DNA of 22,196 nt from Lachnospiraceae bacterium UBA5902 (lineage in GTDB: Bacteria > Bacillota > Clostridia > Lachnospirales > Lachnospiraceae): assembly GCA_002431865.1 (NCBI GenBank), contig DJEI01000069.1:7979-30174 (forward strand). The letters are read 5' to 3'. The translations under genes were made by a program, and so were the position numbers. Under the pieces are notes generated by a model. It was given only the letters and a program-made list of their open reading frames with translations. It did no database searches and was not told where the DNA came from. Every line of letters starts with the position of its first letter. Position 1 is the stretch's first letter. Shown one piece after another: positions 14,524 through 22,196 of the stretch.

Positions 14524-15321
14524 CTACCACATATTCTTCAGGACATCGCCCTTCCGATATAGATTTCCCTTTACATTTACTTTGACTTCCTCTAGTTGTC
14601 CACGCTTTACCATGTAGGAGATATTCTGTCTGGAACAATCCAGAACCTCACAACATTCTGTCGTGTCCAGCAGATTATTTCTGGCAAAGCAGATAAAATC
14701 ATCCTGTGATAAAGGAATTGTCACGCCTTCATCATAAAGAATCCATGCAGGTATGTCAATGGAATCATCAAACGTGATCGAATATCCACCGGTTCCTACC
14801 TGACAGGATCGATACAATGGTGCATTTCGAAGAACCTTATCCACTCCCATGACGGATTGGATCTCTTGCAAATCAATTTTCTTCACAGTCCCATCTACAA
14901 AAAAGCAAAGAACCTTATGCTCTGCACAAGGTACACAATCCACAACATGCTTCTCCGCGCGCGCTACCACATATGCAGGAAGCTGGTCGATCTTCTTGAT
15001 ACACAGATTGTCCTGCGAGCATCGTGCCTTTGCCAATTCCAGAAACTTCATTTCGTCGTAGGCATCCATCTTATGATTCTTCAGGATTGCGCTGATATTC
15101 TGTCTCCCACTTGGAATGATCCGCTCCTTAACCCACAGGAAGCTTAAATCACGCGGAACTGTGTAGATACCATTTTTTACCAGATTCGTAAATAGAAGCG
15201 GTGCTGTCCACTCATCCAAATTCTCCTGTAATTCAATGATAAAGTCTTTTTTCTTCTCATAATACAGCAGGATTCCAACACTTCTATGCTCCTCCGTATC
15301 CACGATTTCATAACTTCTCAT
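14524..15321 (-). CDS. DUF2442-like/helix-turn-helix partner of the HipA-like kinase
   Basis: This is a 265-residue protein with three parts. The N-terminal 110 residues are unassigned (LWVKERIIPSGRQNISAIL). Residues 134-200 resemble DUF2442 (FFVDGTVKKIDL, YRSCQVGTGGYSITF, DIPAWILYDEG). Residues 217-262 form an excisionase/MerR-like helix-turn-helix (TTECCEVLDCSRQNISYMV). Note that RQNIS occurs in both the first and last parts. The start at 15321 is preferred because GGAAGG lies 10 bases upstream; 15339 is an alternative. It overlaps the kinase gene by 14 bases, so the two are translationally coupled. By position it is the candidate DNA-binding regulator and antidote of the kinase. That role is inferred. 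Confidence 0.6.
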   Translation of the reverse strand: MRSYEIVDTEEHRSVGILLYYEKKKDFIIELQENLDEWTAPLLFTNLVKNGIYTVPRDLSFLWVKERIIPSGRQNISAILKNHKMDAYDEMKFLELAKARCSQDNLCIKKIDQLPAYVVARAEKHVVDCVPCAEHKVLCFFVDGTVKKIDLQEIQSVMGVDKVLRNAPLYRSCQVGTGGYSITFDDSIDIPAWILYDEGVTIPLSQDDFICFARNNLLDTTECCEVLDCSRQNISYMVKRGQLEEVKVNVKGNLYRKGDVLKNMW

Positions 15322-16114
15322 ATATCTGATACCTTCCATAAATCATATTCCATATCTGATCGATAAACACCTTCGACAGGATTCCATCCATCCCATCAAA
15401 CAAAAATTCCTTGTCTGTCTCCACGAGTGCATGTGCAAATATCCCCTGTTTCTCCTTTATAAACTGCAGATTCTCATAGCAGGAATATCCGCCTATAAAA
15501 TTCTGACAGGGTTTATCTGAAAGTACATCGAATGCCTCTGCATCCGCGTCTGTCATGCAGGAATATAGCAGCGATAACCCATAATCAAATAACGGCGCAA
15601 TACGAAGTGTATGCGCTCTTGCATTTCTCAACACCTCAATATTCGCCCCATGCCGATCCCGGTTCAAGATCAGATAGTCGACTGCAAGCATCGTGTCTAT
15701 ATAGTGCTGCCAGCCCATTCTCTTACAAAAATCATAACGATCCTCGCCCTTCTGTGCATTCGCCGTATAGTAATCATCCAACGCAATTTTGCTTTCTCCA
15801 CGCTTCTTGAAATCTTGCGAAGCACATACATACGTCGTATACACCTTCCCTTCGATTTCAACATCTGCATGGATTAATTCATAGGTCAAATGCTCCACGC
15901 CCAATAATGTTAGCAGGCGATCTACGATAATTTCATTCACGCATTCATGTCCAACTACCCCACGAACCGGATCAAAATTAGAGAGCTTATAATACGTCTT
16001 TTTTCCATCCAGATTCGATTCTGATTTCAGAAATGTTCCAGCCGTTCCACTCGAACTCCGGATATGCGACCAGTTCAGATAAGTCAAATCTTTTTTCTCA
16101 TGTATAATGTTCAA
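15308..16114 (-). CDS. Compact HipA-like serine/threonine kinase
   Basis: This is a 268-residue protein with the HipA C-terminal kinase pattern. It has a Ser/Gly-rich loop (SSSGTAGTF, 21-29), Lys43 in YYKLS for ATP, Glu61, the catalytic stretch NRDRHGAN with Asp153 and Asn158, and the metal-binding Asp177 in LFDYG. Full HipA has about 440 residues; the N-terminal domain that HipB contacts is absent, as in the split HipT type. HipA-type kinases phosphorylate translation-related proteins and stop growth. The start is TTG at 16114, preceded by GGGGGTGATC; no ATG fits. The gene is first in an operon whose promoter region carries two identical palindromes. Confidence 0.75.
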   Translation of the reverse strand: MNIIHEKKDLTYLNWSHIRSSSGTAGTFLKSESNLDGKKTYYKLSNFDPVRGVVGHECVNEIIVDRLLTLLGVEHLTYELIHADVEIEGKVYTTYVCASQDFKKRGESKIALDDYYTANAQKGEDRYDFCKRMGWQHYIDTMLAVDYLILNRDRHGANIEVLRNARAHTLRIAPLFDYGLSLLYSCMTDADAEAFDVLSDKPCQNFIGGYSCYENLQFIKEKQGIFAHALVETDKEFLFDGMDGILSKVFIDQIWNMIYGRYQIYEKL

Positions 16115-16135
16115 ACGATCACCCCCGTTATCATT

Positions 16136-16217
16136 ATTATAGGCATTTTTATGCGTTTTATTTGTCGTGCGTCAAATATTTCAATGTTAGAATATCATAT
16201 TATTTGTCGTGCGTCAA
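16136..16217 (-). promoter_or_regulatory. Two candidate promoters of the HipA-like operon
   Basis: The upstream one is TTGACG (16217-16212), 17 bases, TATTCT (16194-16189). The downstream one has a perfect TATAAT at 16141-16136 with a poor -35 inside operator copy 2. One operator copy covers the -35 region of each. Confidence 0.55.
16159..16178. promoter_or_regulatory. Operator repeat copy 2 of the HipA-like operon
   Basis: TATTTGTCGTGCGTCAAATA is identical to the copy at 16201-16220. It is a near-palindrome (TTTG-CG-CG-CAAA frame) and covers the -35 region of the promoter whose -10 TATAAT lies at 16141-16136. Confidence 0.75.
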
Positions 16218-16220
16218 ATA
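16201..16220. promoter_or_regulatory. Operator repeat copy 1 of the HipA-like operon
   Basis: An exact 20-bp copy of the repeat at 16159-16178, with 42 bp from start to start, i.e. four helical turns. It contains the -35 TTGACG (16217-16212) of a promoter with -10 TATTCT (16194-16189). Confidence 0.75.
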
Positions 16221-16252
16221 AAAGAGCAGATACATTATGATATCTGCTCTTT
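16216..16252 (-). terminator. Terminator of the envelope-stress ABC operon
   Basis: AAAGAGCAGATA and TATCTGCTCTTT (16252-16241 and 16232-16221 on the minus strand) form a perfect 12-bp stem followed by TTTTATTT, 5 bases after the ATPase stop codon. Its T tract merges with operator copy 1. Confidence 0.85.
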
Positions 16253-16257
16253 CATTT

Positions 16258-17022
16258 CTACCACCCCAGATCCAGCAGCCAGTTCTGTAACCTGCGTTCA
16301 CGATCCGCATCAGATAAATTCTCATCCTCCGGGGCTTTGTATTCCCCTTTGATTGTTCCATCCAATATATATAAGACTCTCTTGCAGCAGGATGCAACCT
16401 TGGCATCATGCGTTACCATCATAATCGTTGTTCCTTCGCGATTCAACTTCCCAAGTGCATCCATAACCTCTGTTGAGGCAGCCCGGTTCAATGCTCCGGT
16501 CGGTTCATCTGCAAAAAGAAGCTTCGGATGATTCACCATGCTTCTGCAGATACACGCCCGCTGCAGTTGTCCCCCGGAAACCTCATTGATATCATTGTCT
16601 GCAACCTCTATGATTGACAGTTTCCGCATCAGTTCTTCCGCAAATGCAACCTTCTCGGCACGCGACCTCTCATCCTTTTTACTCTCCATTGCCGGAAGCA
16701 GAATGTTATCCAATATTGTCAGATTTTTCATCATATACATCTGCTGGAAGATAAATCCCATCTCATCCAGCCGAACCTTCGCAAGCTCCGTCTGTGACAG
16801 CTTCGCAATATCCCTGCCTGCAAAACGTACTGTTCCACTTGTCGGCACATCCATACCTGATACTGAATAAAGCAATGTCGACTTACCAGAACCAGATGGT
16901 CCCATGATTGCTACCATATCGCCCTCTTCCACTTCAAAGTTCACATTTCGAAGAACGTTATTCTGCCGTTTGTCAATCACATATGTTTTGCACAAATCTT
17001 TTACTTCCAATATATTCGCCAT
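16258..17022 (-). CDS. ABC transporter ATP-binding protein, MacB/BceA type
   Basis: This is a 254-residue ATPase. Walker A is GPSGSGKST (41-49), the Q-loop FIFQQ (90-94), the signature VSGGQLQR (148-155), Walker B LLFADEP (168-174) and the switch His205 in VTHD. This subfamily pairs with FtsX-type permeases and uses ATP to drive envelope work such as removing antimicrobial peptides from their targets or exporting them, rather than ordinary uptake. GAAAGGG precedes the ATG. The permease gene ends 39 bases upstream and a terminator follows, so this is the last gene of the unit. The C-terminal extension (residues 225-254, charged) is longer than in minimal members. Confidence 0.92.
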   Translation of the reverse strand: MANILEVKDLCKTYVIDKRQNNVLRNVNFEVEEGDMVAIMGPSGSGKSTLLYSVSGMDVPTSGTVRFAGRDIAKLSQTELAKVRLDEMGFIFQQMYMMKNLTILDNILLPAMESKKDERSRAEKVAFAEELMRKLSIIEVADNDINEVSGGQLQRACICRSMVNHPKLLFADEPTGALNRAASTEVMDALGKLNREGTTIMMVTHDAKVASCCKRVLYILDGTIKGEYKAPEDENLSDADRERRLQNWLLDLGW

Positions 17023-17061
17023 AATTTATACCCTTTCCGATTTCATTTTCCAAGTGTGCTC

Positions 17062-19425
17062 CTACTCTACATTTACAATGTCTGTGCCACGAATCCTGCG
17101 TATATGAAATGCCGTCACGCTGACTGCAATCCATGTAATCGCAAGTACGGTACCCGGATAAATCAGAATAATCTTTACCGGACTGAAATAATAATCTACG
17201 TTTGTCGCTCCCATCATCGCCAAGATCGGATCACACCACAGTTTCGTAATTGGTCTGGTCAGTACAACTGCAAGGATTTCTGTGAGTCCTGCAACCAGCA
17301 TAAACCGTATTACATGCCACCGGAAGATGCTTCTATTGGAAAATCCAATGGCTTTCAAAAGTGCAATCTGACCATGTTCCGTAGATATAAACGACCGTTC
17401 CATCAAAACTGTCACGAGCACAACAACGATTCCAGTTATCGCCAGAAGCAGCATACAGACCGTGTCCATCGTATCTGCAGTGCCCATGCAATCTACACAA
17501 TATCCCGCAGCATCAAACACTCCGGTAATTCCATACAGTTCCTTGATTTTCTTTACACGCGTCTGAATCTCCTTTTCATCTGGATGATCTGAAAAATCAA
17601 CCTGAAAGCCCGGCATTGTCGTCGAATACTCCATCGAAGTCGGTGCCTCTTCGTGGAGTCGTCCAACCTTCCCCAACTGATTCATCGTCTGAAATAACGC
17701 TGTCACAACACAGTCCCGTTTCTCTGTTCCAAAATCAATCGTCACGGTATCTCCGATTTCCACGCCAAGCTGATCGGCAATCATTGGTGTAATGGCAATC
17801 TCATACGCATTTTGTGGTGGAGTTCCTTTCTCATATGTATAATCCGTCGTATGTGTCTCTGTATTCTGCTGGAACAGCACAGAATATAGCTTTCCATTTG
17901 CTTCGCAGGCATACTTGTACCAGACTTCCATGCTCACCTTATCCACCGGCATCCCCGCAGCTTCCAACTCATCCGCAATCGCCCGATAGTTCTCCTGCAG
18001 GACAGACTCTTGCTCCTTATCCACAAGAACCCGTTTCATCATTTTAGGATCGGTGATATAGACATCGGACTCTTTTCCAAAACAGGTGATCATACTCTTA
18101 CTCTGCATCGTCGATGTCACCATCACAACTCCAAGCATAAATACCGAGCAGATAAAAAATGGCAGCACAATCGTAATAAACCGACGCGGTGCGCTCAATA
18201 TATCGTTCAACGCCATATAGAACGATGTACGCGCATGACTTTTACTTAACCGATAGATCGTTTTTTTGCGATAACGTTCTCCCGTCTGTCCGTTTCGTAT
18301 CGCATCCACCGGCGTCAGCTTCCTGACCTTTCCCGTGCAAAGATATGCAAATCCAACCATCAGACCAATCACAGCCAACACGCCGATTACATTAAAGAGA
18401 TACCCACCTTCATTGCCAAGCACCATCTTTTTCGAGACAGATGCAATCAGCAGATTGCCAAATGGAATGCTCACGAAAAATCCAACTGTTCCACCAACGA
18501 TTGCCATTGCCAGATATTTCACAATATACAGGCACCGTATCTTCGTATTTCGAATACCGATTGCCTTCATCACGCCAATCTCTCGAAATTCCTCCTGTAT
18601 CGAAAATGTAATCACAAATTTCAAAATTACAAAGGATACAATGATCAGACAGATACTCAGCACCAGCACAAGCATTGCCAGAATCATATCCATAACATAC
18701 GTCAGGTGGATTGTAGCTCTCTCTGAAGAAAACAATATATTCGTTGCGTTTGTCAATTCTGATGAAAGTATCCCTGTATCATCCGTCTCCACCTGAAAGA
18801 TTCTCCCAAGATAAGGTTTCAGCGTTTTGTCCGATTCATATGCTTTGAAATCATTTTCGCTAAGCAGCAGTCTTGTATTTCCCATAAGATCAGAACCCAA
18901 CAGTGCATCTTTGATTTCGCCCGCTATGCGAAATGTCTTATCTGTGTTTTTCATCTGAATCCGGATCATATCTCCGACGTGCATATCATTTCTTGCAAAA
19001 CTTCCGGCGGTAATATAGATTTCCCCGTCCGCAACCTCCGTCAACTCCTGATTATCTTCCAGAAAATAATGAAACTGCGTCGTATCCAGCGATTGTATCA
19101 GCAAGGTATTGTTCTTTACCTTCAATTTTTCGCCCTGATATGTGACATCACCATTCGTTCCCCAGATACATTTTTCCATGCTGTAATCCTTTACACATCC
19201 CGATGTTTTCAGGATCTGCTCTACGCCACCATCCCCGTTCTGCGTGAACAACACATAATCTTTGATCCCGGCTTTTTCAAAAAAATAATCGGTTCCGTTC
19301 ATAACAGTGACCACGTTATTCAGACCACTCGCAACAAAAACCGCTGCCAGAATCGTGAACAATAACAGGATCACATTCATCGTCTTTTTCCGTTTGATAT
19401 CCCGCTTTAAGATATTCCAGTACAT
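17062..19425 (-). CDS. Large FtsX-type ABC permease
   Basis: This is a 787-residue membrane protein made of two FtsX-like halves. One membrane segment near residues 16-36 is followed by an outer domain of about 200 residues and three segments between 236 and 365. A second set begins near 412, with another outer domain and three segments from about 659. Each half carries a coupling-type helix: EIGVMKAIGI and QIALLKAIGF. With the neighbouring ATPase and the two-component genes it fits peptide-antibiotic sensing or resistance systems. However, BceB permeases have ten segments and one outer domain, so this is the two-domain type instead. AAAGGGG precedes the ATG. An 11-bp direct repeat and a -10 sequence lie upstream. 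Confidence 0.88.
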   Translation of the reverse strand: MYWNILKRDIKRKKTMNVILLLFTILAAVFVASGLNNVVTVMNGTDYFFEKAGIKDYVLFTQNGDGGVEQILKTSGCVKDYSMEKCIWGTNGDVTYQGEKLKVKNNTLLIQSLDTTQFHYFLEDNQELTEVADGEIYITAGSFARNDMHVGDMIRIQMKNTDKTFRIAGEIKDALLGSDLMGNTRLLLSENDFKAYESDKTLKPYLGRIFQVETDDTGILSSELTNATNILFSSERATIHLTYVMDMILAMLVLVLSICLIIVSFVILKFVITFSIQEEFREIGVMKAIGIRNTKIRCLYIVKYLAMAIVGGTVGFFVSIPFGNLLIASVSKKMVLGNEGGYLFNVIGVLAVIGLMVGFAYLCTGKVRKLTPVDAIRNGQTGERYRKKTIYRLSKSHARTSFYMALNDILSAPRRFITIVLPFFICSVFMLGVVMVTSTMQSKSMITCFGKESDVYITDPKMMKRVLVDKEQESVLQENYRAIADELEAAGMPVDKVSMEVWYKYACEANGKLYSVLFQQNTETHTTDYTYEKGTPPQNAYEIAITPMIADQLGVEIGDTVTIDFGTEKRDCVVTALFQTMNQLGKVGRLHEEAPTSMEYSTTMPGFQVDFSDHPDEKEIQTRVKKIKELYGITGVFDAAGYCVDCMGTADTMDTVCMLLLAITGIVVVLVTVLMERSFISTEHGQIALLKAIGFSNRSIFRWHVIRFMLVAGLTEILAVVLTRPITKLWCDPILAMMGATNVDYYFSPVKIILIYPGTVLAITWIAVSVTAFHIRRIRGTDIVNVE

Positions 19426-19455
19426 AAATCTGCCCCTTTCCTTGTTTATGGTTCA

Positions 19456-19489
19456 ATCATAACAGGGAAATTATTAAATAATCCTTAAA
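19456..19489 (-). promoter_or_regulatory. Response-regulator binding site and promoter of the ABC genes
   Basis: On the minus strand TTTAAGGATTA (19489-19479) is followed directly by TTTAATAATTT (19478-19468), matching at 8 of 11 positions. Six bases later comes TATGAT (19461-19456), a good -10. Tandem 11-bp half-sites in place of a -35 are the usual layout for OmpR/PhoB-type activators. Confidence 0.55.
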
Positions 19490-19510
19490 AAAGGAAAATG
19501 CAGGAATCAC

Positions 19511-20734
19511 CTACATTTTTCTAAGTACAATCGTAACTGCAAAGCCTGTTTCCGTTGTCTTTGCATAGATATCTCCATCCATCTTGTGAAGCAGTTCCTT
19601 GCAAATATATAAGCCCAATCCGCTTCCGCGGACACCTGCGTGATTACTTCCACGATAAAACGCATCAAAAATATGTGGCATTTCCTCTTCTTTGAGACCC
19701 TCCCCAGAATTTTCAATCGTAATCAGGCTGTGGTCTTCTTCCTCAGAAAAAGAAATATGCACATATTTTCCATCGCCATATTTGATTGCATTCTCCAGCA
19801 CATTCTGTCCCACTTCAACAGCCCGGTCCAGATCACCATATAGCAGACAATCTGCAAAGGACTCCATCTTAAAGTCTGTATGTAAATCCGCGAATTTTTC
19901 TTTGTAATAGAGTTTCAACGCCTGCATCATCTGCGACAGATAAAACTCCCCGTGCTGCACGTCCAGCTTCAGGAAATCTTCCCGTGCTGCTTCCGAGATC
20001 TCGCCTACATATTTCTTAATTGTCTCTGTGTTTTTGCGAATCCCACCAATCGCCTGCTGCCTTTTTTCTTCATTTTCATACAGATTTTCCTCCAGTGCCT
20101 GCGAGTATAATTCAATCGCTGAAAGTGGTGTGCGTATATCGTGCGACAACGACAATAAGAGTGTCTTCTTCTCTTTCTCCAGCTCCAGTCTTCTTAACTT
20201 GTCCGCCTCCAGCTTTTCCCGCAGCATATCCAGACTCCACAGGAATTTTCCGAAGAAACGGCTTTTTTCTGCCTTGATTGGCACGGACAGATTCCCTTTT
20301 GCAAGTTCTGTTGTAAGTCCTTCCATCGACGCAAACGGGCGAACCAATTTTCTTCCGAGCAGTATCAGAAATACCGCCGTACAGATCCACAATACGCCCA
20401 GCACCAGATCCAGTTTCCATATACTTCCGTACTGCACCGTGCGTCTGTAACAAAACCGGTACAGCTTGCCCTGCACTTTCTCCACACGGTACTCTTCGTT
20501 GCACACTTCCTGCGCATCAAAAATGCTTACCCGTGTAAGTGTCGGATAATCTGACAACTTAATCTGTTCCAAAGGAATTCCTGTTTCAAGCTCCTGTACA
20601 CACCGTGCCACATCCACCCGGTACGAATATTCATCCTTGGATTTCAGAGCTTGTACCACGAAAAGATTGCAAATCCCTATCAGGCAGATTTCCAGCAATA
20701 AAAAAATTATTACAAATCTACGATATTTATTCAA
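19511..20734 (-). CDS. Sensor histidine kinase
   Basis: This is a 407-residue protein. Membrane segments at about 7-29 and 109-127 enclose an outer domain of some 80 residues. A HAMP-like linker follows (near 129-180), then the phosphoacceptor His198 in LSHDIRTPLS and an ATPase domain with the N box VLENAIKYG, ENSGEG and GSGLGLYICKELL. It phosphorylates the response regulator encoded just upstream. The start is TTG at 20734, overlapping the regulator's last codons by 8 bases; there is no ATG before the first membrane helix. The signal is not evident from sequence; envelope-acting peptides are likely, given the ABC genes that follow. Confidence 0.92.
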   Translation of the reverse strand: MNKYRRFVIIFLLLEICLIGICNLFVVQALKSKDEYSYRVDVARCVQELETGIPLEQIKLSDYPTLTRVSIFDAQEVCNEEYRVEKVQGKLYRFCYRRTVQYGSIWKLDLVLGVLWICTAVFLILLGRKLVRPFASMEGLTTELAKGNLSVPIKAEKSRFFGKFLWSLDMLREKLEADKLRRLELEKEKKTLLLSLSHDIRTPLSAIELYSQALEENLYENEEKRQQAIGGIRKNTETIKKYVGEISEAAREDFLKLDVQHGEFYLSQMMQALKLYYKEKFADLHTDFKMESFADCLLYGDLDRAVEVGQNVLENAIKYGDGKYVHISFSEEEDHSLITIENSGEGLKEEEMPHIFDAFYRGSNHAGVRGSGLGLYICKELLHKMDGDIYAKTTETGFAVTIVLRKM

Positions 20735-21389
20735 ACCGATACCCCGTTCCCCATTCCGTGATAATGTGCTCCGGATGTTTTGGATCTTTCTCTATTTTCT
20801 GTCTGAGCCACTTAATATGTACTGTCAGTGTCTGCATCTCCGATTCACTGTCGCTGCCCCAGATTGTGCGGAACAAATATTCCTTTTTCAGTGTCACGCC
20901 TTTATTTTCCATCAGCAATTTTAATAACTCAAATTCCTTCGCTGTAGAATCAACCTTTTGATCTACGACATAAATCGTCTGTGTCGCCGCATTCAGCCAG
21001 ATCGTTCCGGAGATCAATTCCTCCTGTGCATATTTGCGTTTGAAGATACCATTGATCTTCGCAAGCAGGATATCCATATCGTAAGGCTTTTCAATGTAGT
21101 CGTCAGCACCCAGATTCAAGCCTTTTAATTTGTCGTTTTTTTCCGTTCTTGCACTCACGATCAGAATATGTGTATTGGATGTCTCACGGATTTTGGAACA
21201 GACTGCAAAGCCATCCATCCCCGGCAGCATCAGATCTAAGATCACAAGCTTCGCTCCGTACCGTTCAAAAAGCTCCAATGCAGCCTCGCCGTCCTTTGCA
21301 ACGCTCACAATATAATTTTCTTTCCGCAGGAAATCCGAAAACAGCTCGCCGATTTCATGATTATCCTCTACTATAATGATATCTAACAT
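20727..21389 (-). CDS. OmpR/PhoB-type response regulator
   Basis: This is a 220-residue protein. The receiver domain has the acidic pair Glu8-Asp9, phosphoacceptor Asp52 (LVILDLMLPG) and Lys101-type EKPYD. The C-terminal winged helix includes STAKEFELLKLLMEN and TLTVHIKWLRQKIE and ends at WGTGYRFE, as expected for full-length members. It is coupled to the histidine kinase by an 8-base overlap. AAGGGG precedes the ATG and overlaps the stop region of the DUF4097 gene upstream. It is the likely binder of the 11-bp direct repeat in front of the permease gene. Confidence 0.94.
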   Translation of the reverse strand: MLDIIIVEDNHEIGELFSDFLRKENYIVSVAKDGEAALELFERYGAKLVILDLMLPGMDGFAVCSKIRETSNTHILIVSARTEKNDKLKGLNLGADDYIEKPYDMDILLAKINGIFKRKYAQEELISGTIWLNAATQTIYVVDQKVDSTAKEFELLKLLMENKGVTLKKEYLFRTIWGSDSESEMQTLTVHIKWLRQKIEKDPKHPEHIITEWGTGYRFE

Positions 21390-21398
21390 ATATACCCC

Positions 21399-22160
21399 TT
21401 ACTTCTGCTCCACATCCACATCCCCACTCGATGTTACAATCCTGCACAGATACTTAGCATCTGCATCACCATCCGGAACATCCACATCTCCGCTATTCGT
21501 CTTCGTCTCGAACCGATATGTGCGTCCCGCTGCAATCTCCATATCGACGTCACCACTCGATGTTGTGATATCAAACCCTTCGGCATCACAGCGCTCCAGA
21601 TCTATGTCTCCACTACTTGCATCGAGTTTCATCTGCTTCGCCGTTACATCTACCAGATCCATATCTCCGCTTGATGTCGACACATTCAAGCCTTCTGTGG
21701 TTACATCCAGCATCTCGATATCTCCACTCATGGTTATTACAGAGATTTCTTTGTATTCCGCATCAGTAAGATAAATTCGCGTCCTCGTATCCTTTCCGAA
21801 TCCCAGTGATACAACCGATTTATGTTTGCCCTTATCGTCGGTTGTGAATTTCAGCACATGATCCTTCACATCCACATGACTCGTCCAATCATCTGTATCG
21901 TAATATTCCACATAATTCTCGCCAGTCTTTGATTTGCAGATCTCGATATCCATACTGTCTGCGCCTACAACCTCTATTTTATCAAATGCATCCGTAACCT
22001 GCACGGTTTTCTTCTCGGTATTAAGTGCCTTCATCGAGGTAAGATCGACCGCTCCACTCGGGAACTTGAATCCACCTATCGCAATCGCAATCACTCCTAT
22101 AATCACGCCAATGCCAACCAACACCGAACCAATGATGACTGCTTTTTTTGTCCTGCTCAT
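21399..22160 (-). CDS. Membrane-anchored DUF4097 family protein with a repeated SSGD motif
   Basis: This is a 253-residue protein with one membrane segment at about 6-30 and an outer part of beta-repeat type. The motif T(S/M)SGD(V/I/M)(D/E) recurs about six times from residue 145 to the end (TMSGDIE, TSSGDMD, ASSGDID, TSSGDVD, TNSGDVD, TSSGDVD). This gives a right-handed beta-helix-like ladder typical of DUF4097. Family members are found beside envelope-stress regulators, but their action is largely unknown. The ATG at 22160 follows AAAGGAG by 8 bases; a GTG at 22169 is less likely. Its stop is 9 bases before the response-regulator start, so it is probably co-transcribed with the sensing genes. 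Very high Asp content makes the outer part strongly acidic. Confidence 0.85.
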   Translation of the reverse strand: MSRTKKAVIIGSVLVGIGVIIGVIAIAIGGFKFPSGAVDLTSMKALNTEKKTVQVTDAFDKIEVVGADSMDIEICKSKTGENYVEYYDTDDWTSHVDVKDHVLKFTTDDKGKHKSVVSLGFGKDTRTRIYLTDAEYKEISVITMSGDIEMLDVTTEGLNVSTSSGDMDLVDVTAKQMKLDASSGDIDLERCDAEGFDITTSSGDVDMEIAAGRTYRFETKTNSGDVDVPDGDADAKYLCRIVTSSGDVDVEQK

Positions 22161-22174
22161 ATCTATCACTCCTT

Positions 22175-22196
22175 TTAATGTAATGCCCCCTCGTTT
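22175..22196 (-). CDS. Possible last codons of an upstream gene
   Basis: On the minus strand the edge reads Asn-Glu-Gly-Ala-Leu-His-stop, ending 14 bases before the DUF4097 start codon. DUF4097 genes often follow a DUF1700 gene, so this may be its end. Seven codons are too few to identify it. Confidence 0.2.

Noticed and set aside
21399..21700. Tandem DNA repeats or CRISPR-like array in the DUF4097 gene
   Set aside because: The repetition is in the protein motif SSGD; spacing and DNA sequence vary, and there are no spacers.

Overview
The window looks like a chromosomal segment of an anaerobic Clostridia, most likely a Lachnospiraceae-type gut Firmicute. The evidence is strong AGGAGG-type ribosome binding sites, occasional TTG starts, TTGACA/TATAAT promoters, a rubrerythrin behind a PerR-like box, YczE, AEC and MATE membrane proteins, and moderately AT-rich DNA. 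Genus and species cannot be given from the sequence alone. Almost all chromosomal genes lie on the minus strand; only the left-edge mobile remnant reads plus.

Region A (1-2070) is a decayed mobile patch. It holds a fragment of an ATPase gene at the left edge, a strong hairpin, a Phd/YefM-ParE/RelE type toxin-antitoxin pair with a palindromic operator, an oriT-like sequence, mobC, and a relaxase that is frameshifted and cut short. An unrecognised conserved-looking non-coding stretch follows.

Region B (2071-7198) is the most unusual part: one five-gene minus-strand operon with three different guanidino-group-modifying enzymes (arginine deiminase/amidinotransferase fold, all with the Asp-Glu-His-Asp-Cys active-site set apparent), a D-2-hydroxyacid dehydrogenase and an AEC-family carrier. 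It has a palindrome-covered promoter at 7157-7198 and a terminator at 2071-2100. The gene set suggests uptake or export and conversion of a guanidino or ureido acid, but the substrate is unknown. A YczE/YitT-type membrane protein (7302-7997) sits upstream behind its own promoter.

Region C (8193-9644) is a CPA-type cation/proton antiporter behind a promoter, a fluoride riboswitch (crcB motif) fused to an intrinsic terminator, and a second hairpin that carries a six-codon upstream ORF with a strong ribosome binding site. This makes the antiporter a candidate fluoride-responsive gene. Region D (9647-11588) is a MarR-MATE pair with a perfect inverted repeat at its promoter. Region E (11602-13269) is rubrerythrin with a 7-1-7 PerR-like box, then an XRE-type regulator with a six-helix membrane tail.

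Region F (13412-16220) is a compact HipA-like kinase, a DUF2442-like/helix-turn-helix partner, and an AzlC-AzlD branched-chain amino acid exporter, apparently one transcription unit. Two identical 20-bp palindromic repeats 42 bp apart cover two candidate promoters. Region G (16216-22196) is a cell-envelope sensing module: a DUF4097 membrane-anchored repeat protein, an OmpR-type response regulator, a histidine kinase, a large FtsX-type permease and its ATPase, ending in a terminator. An 11-bp direct repeat upstream of the permease is the likely response-regulator site.
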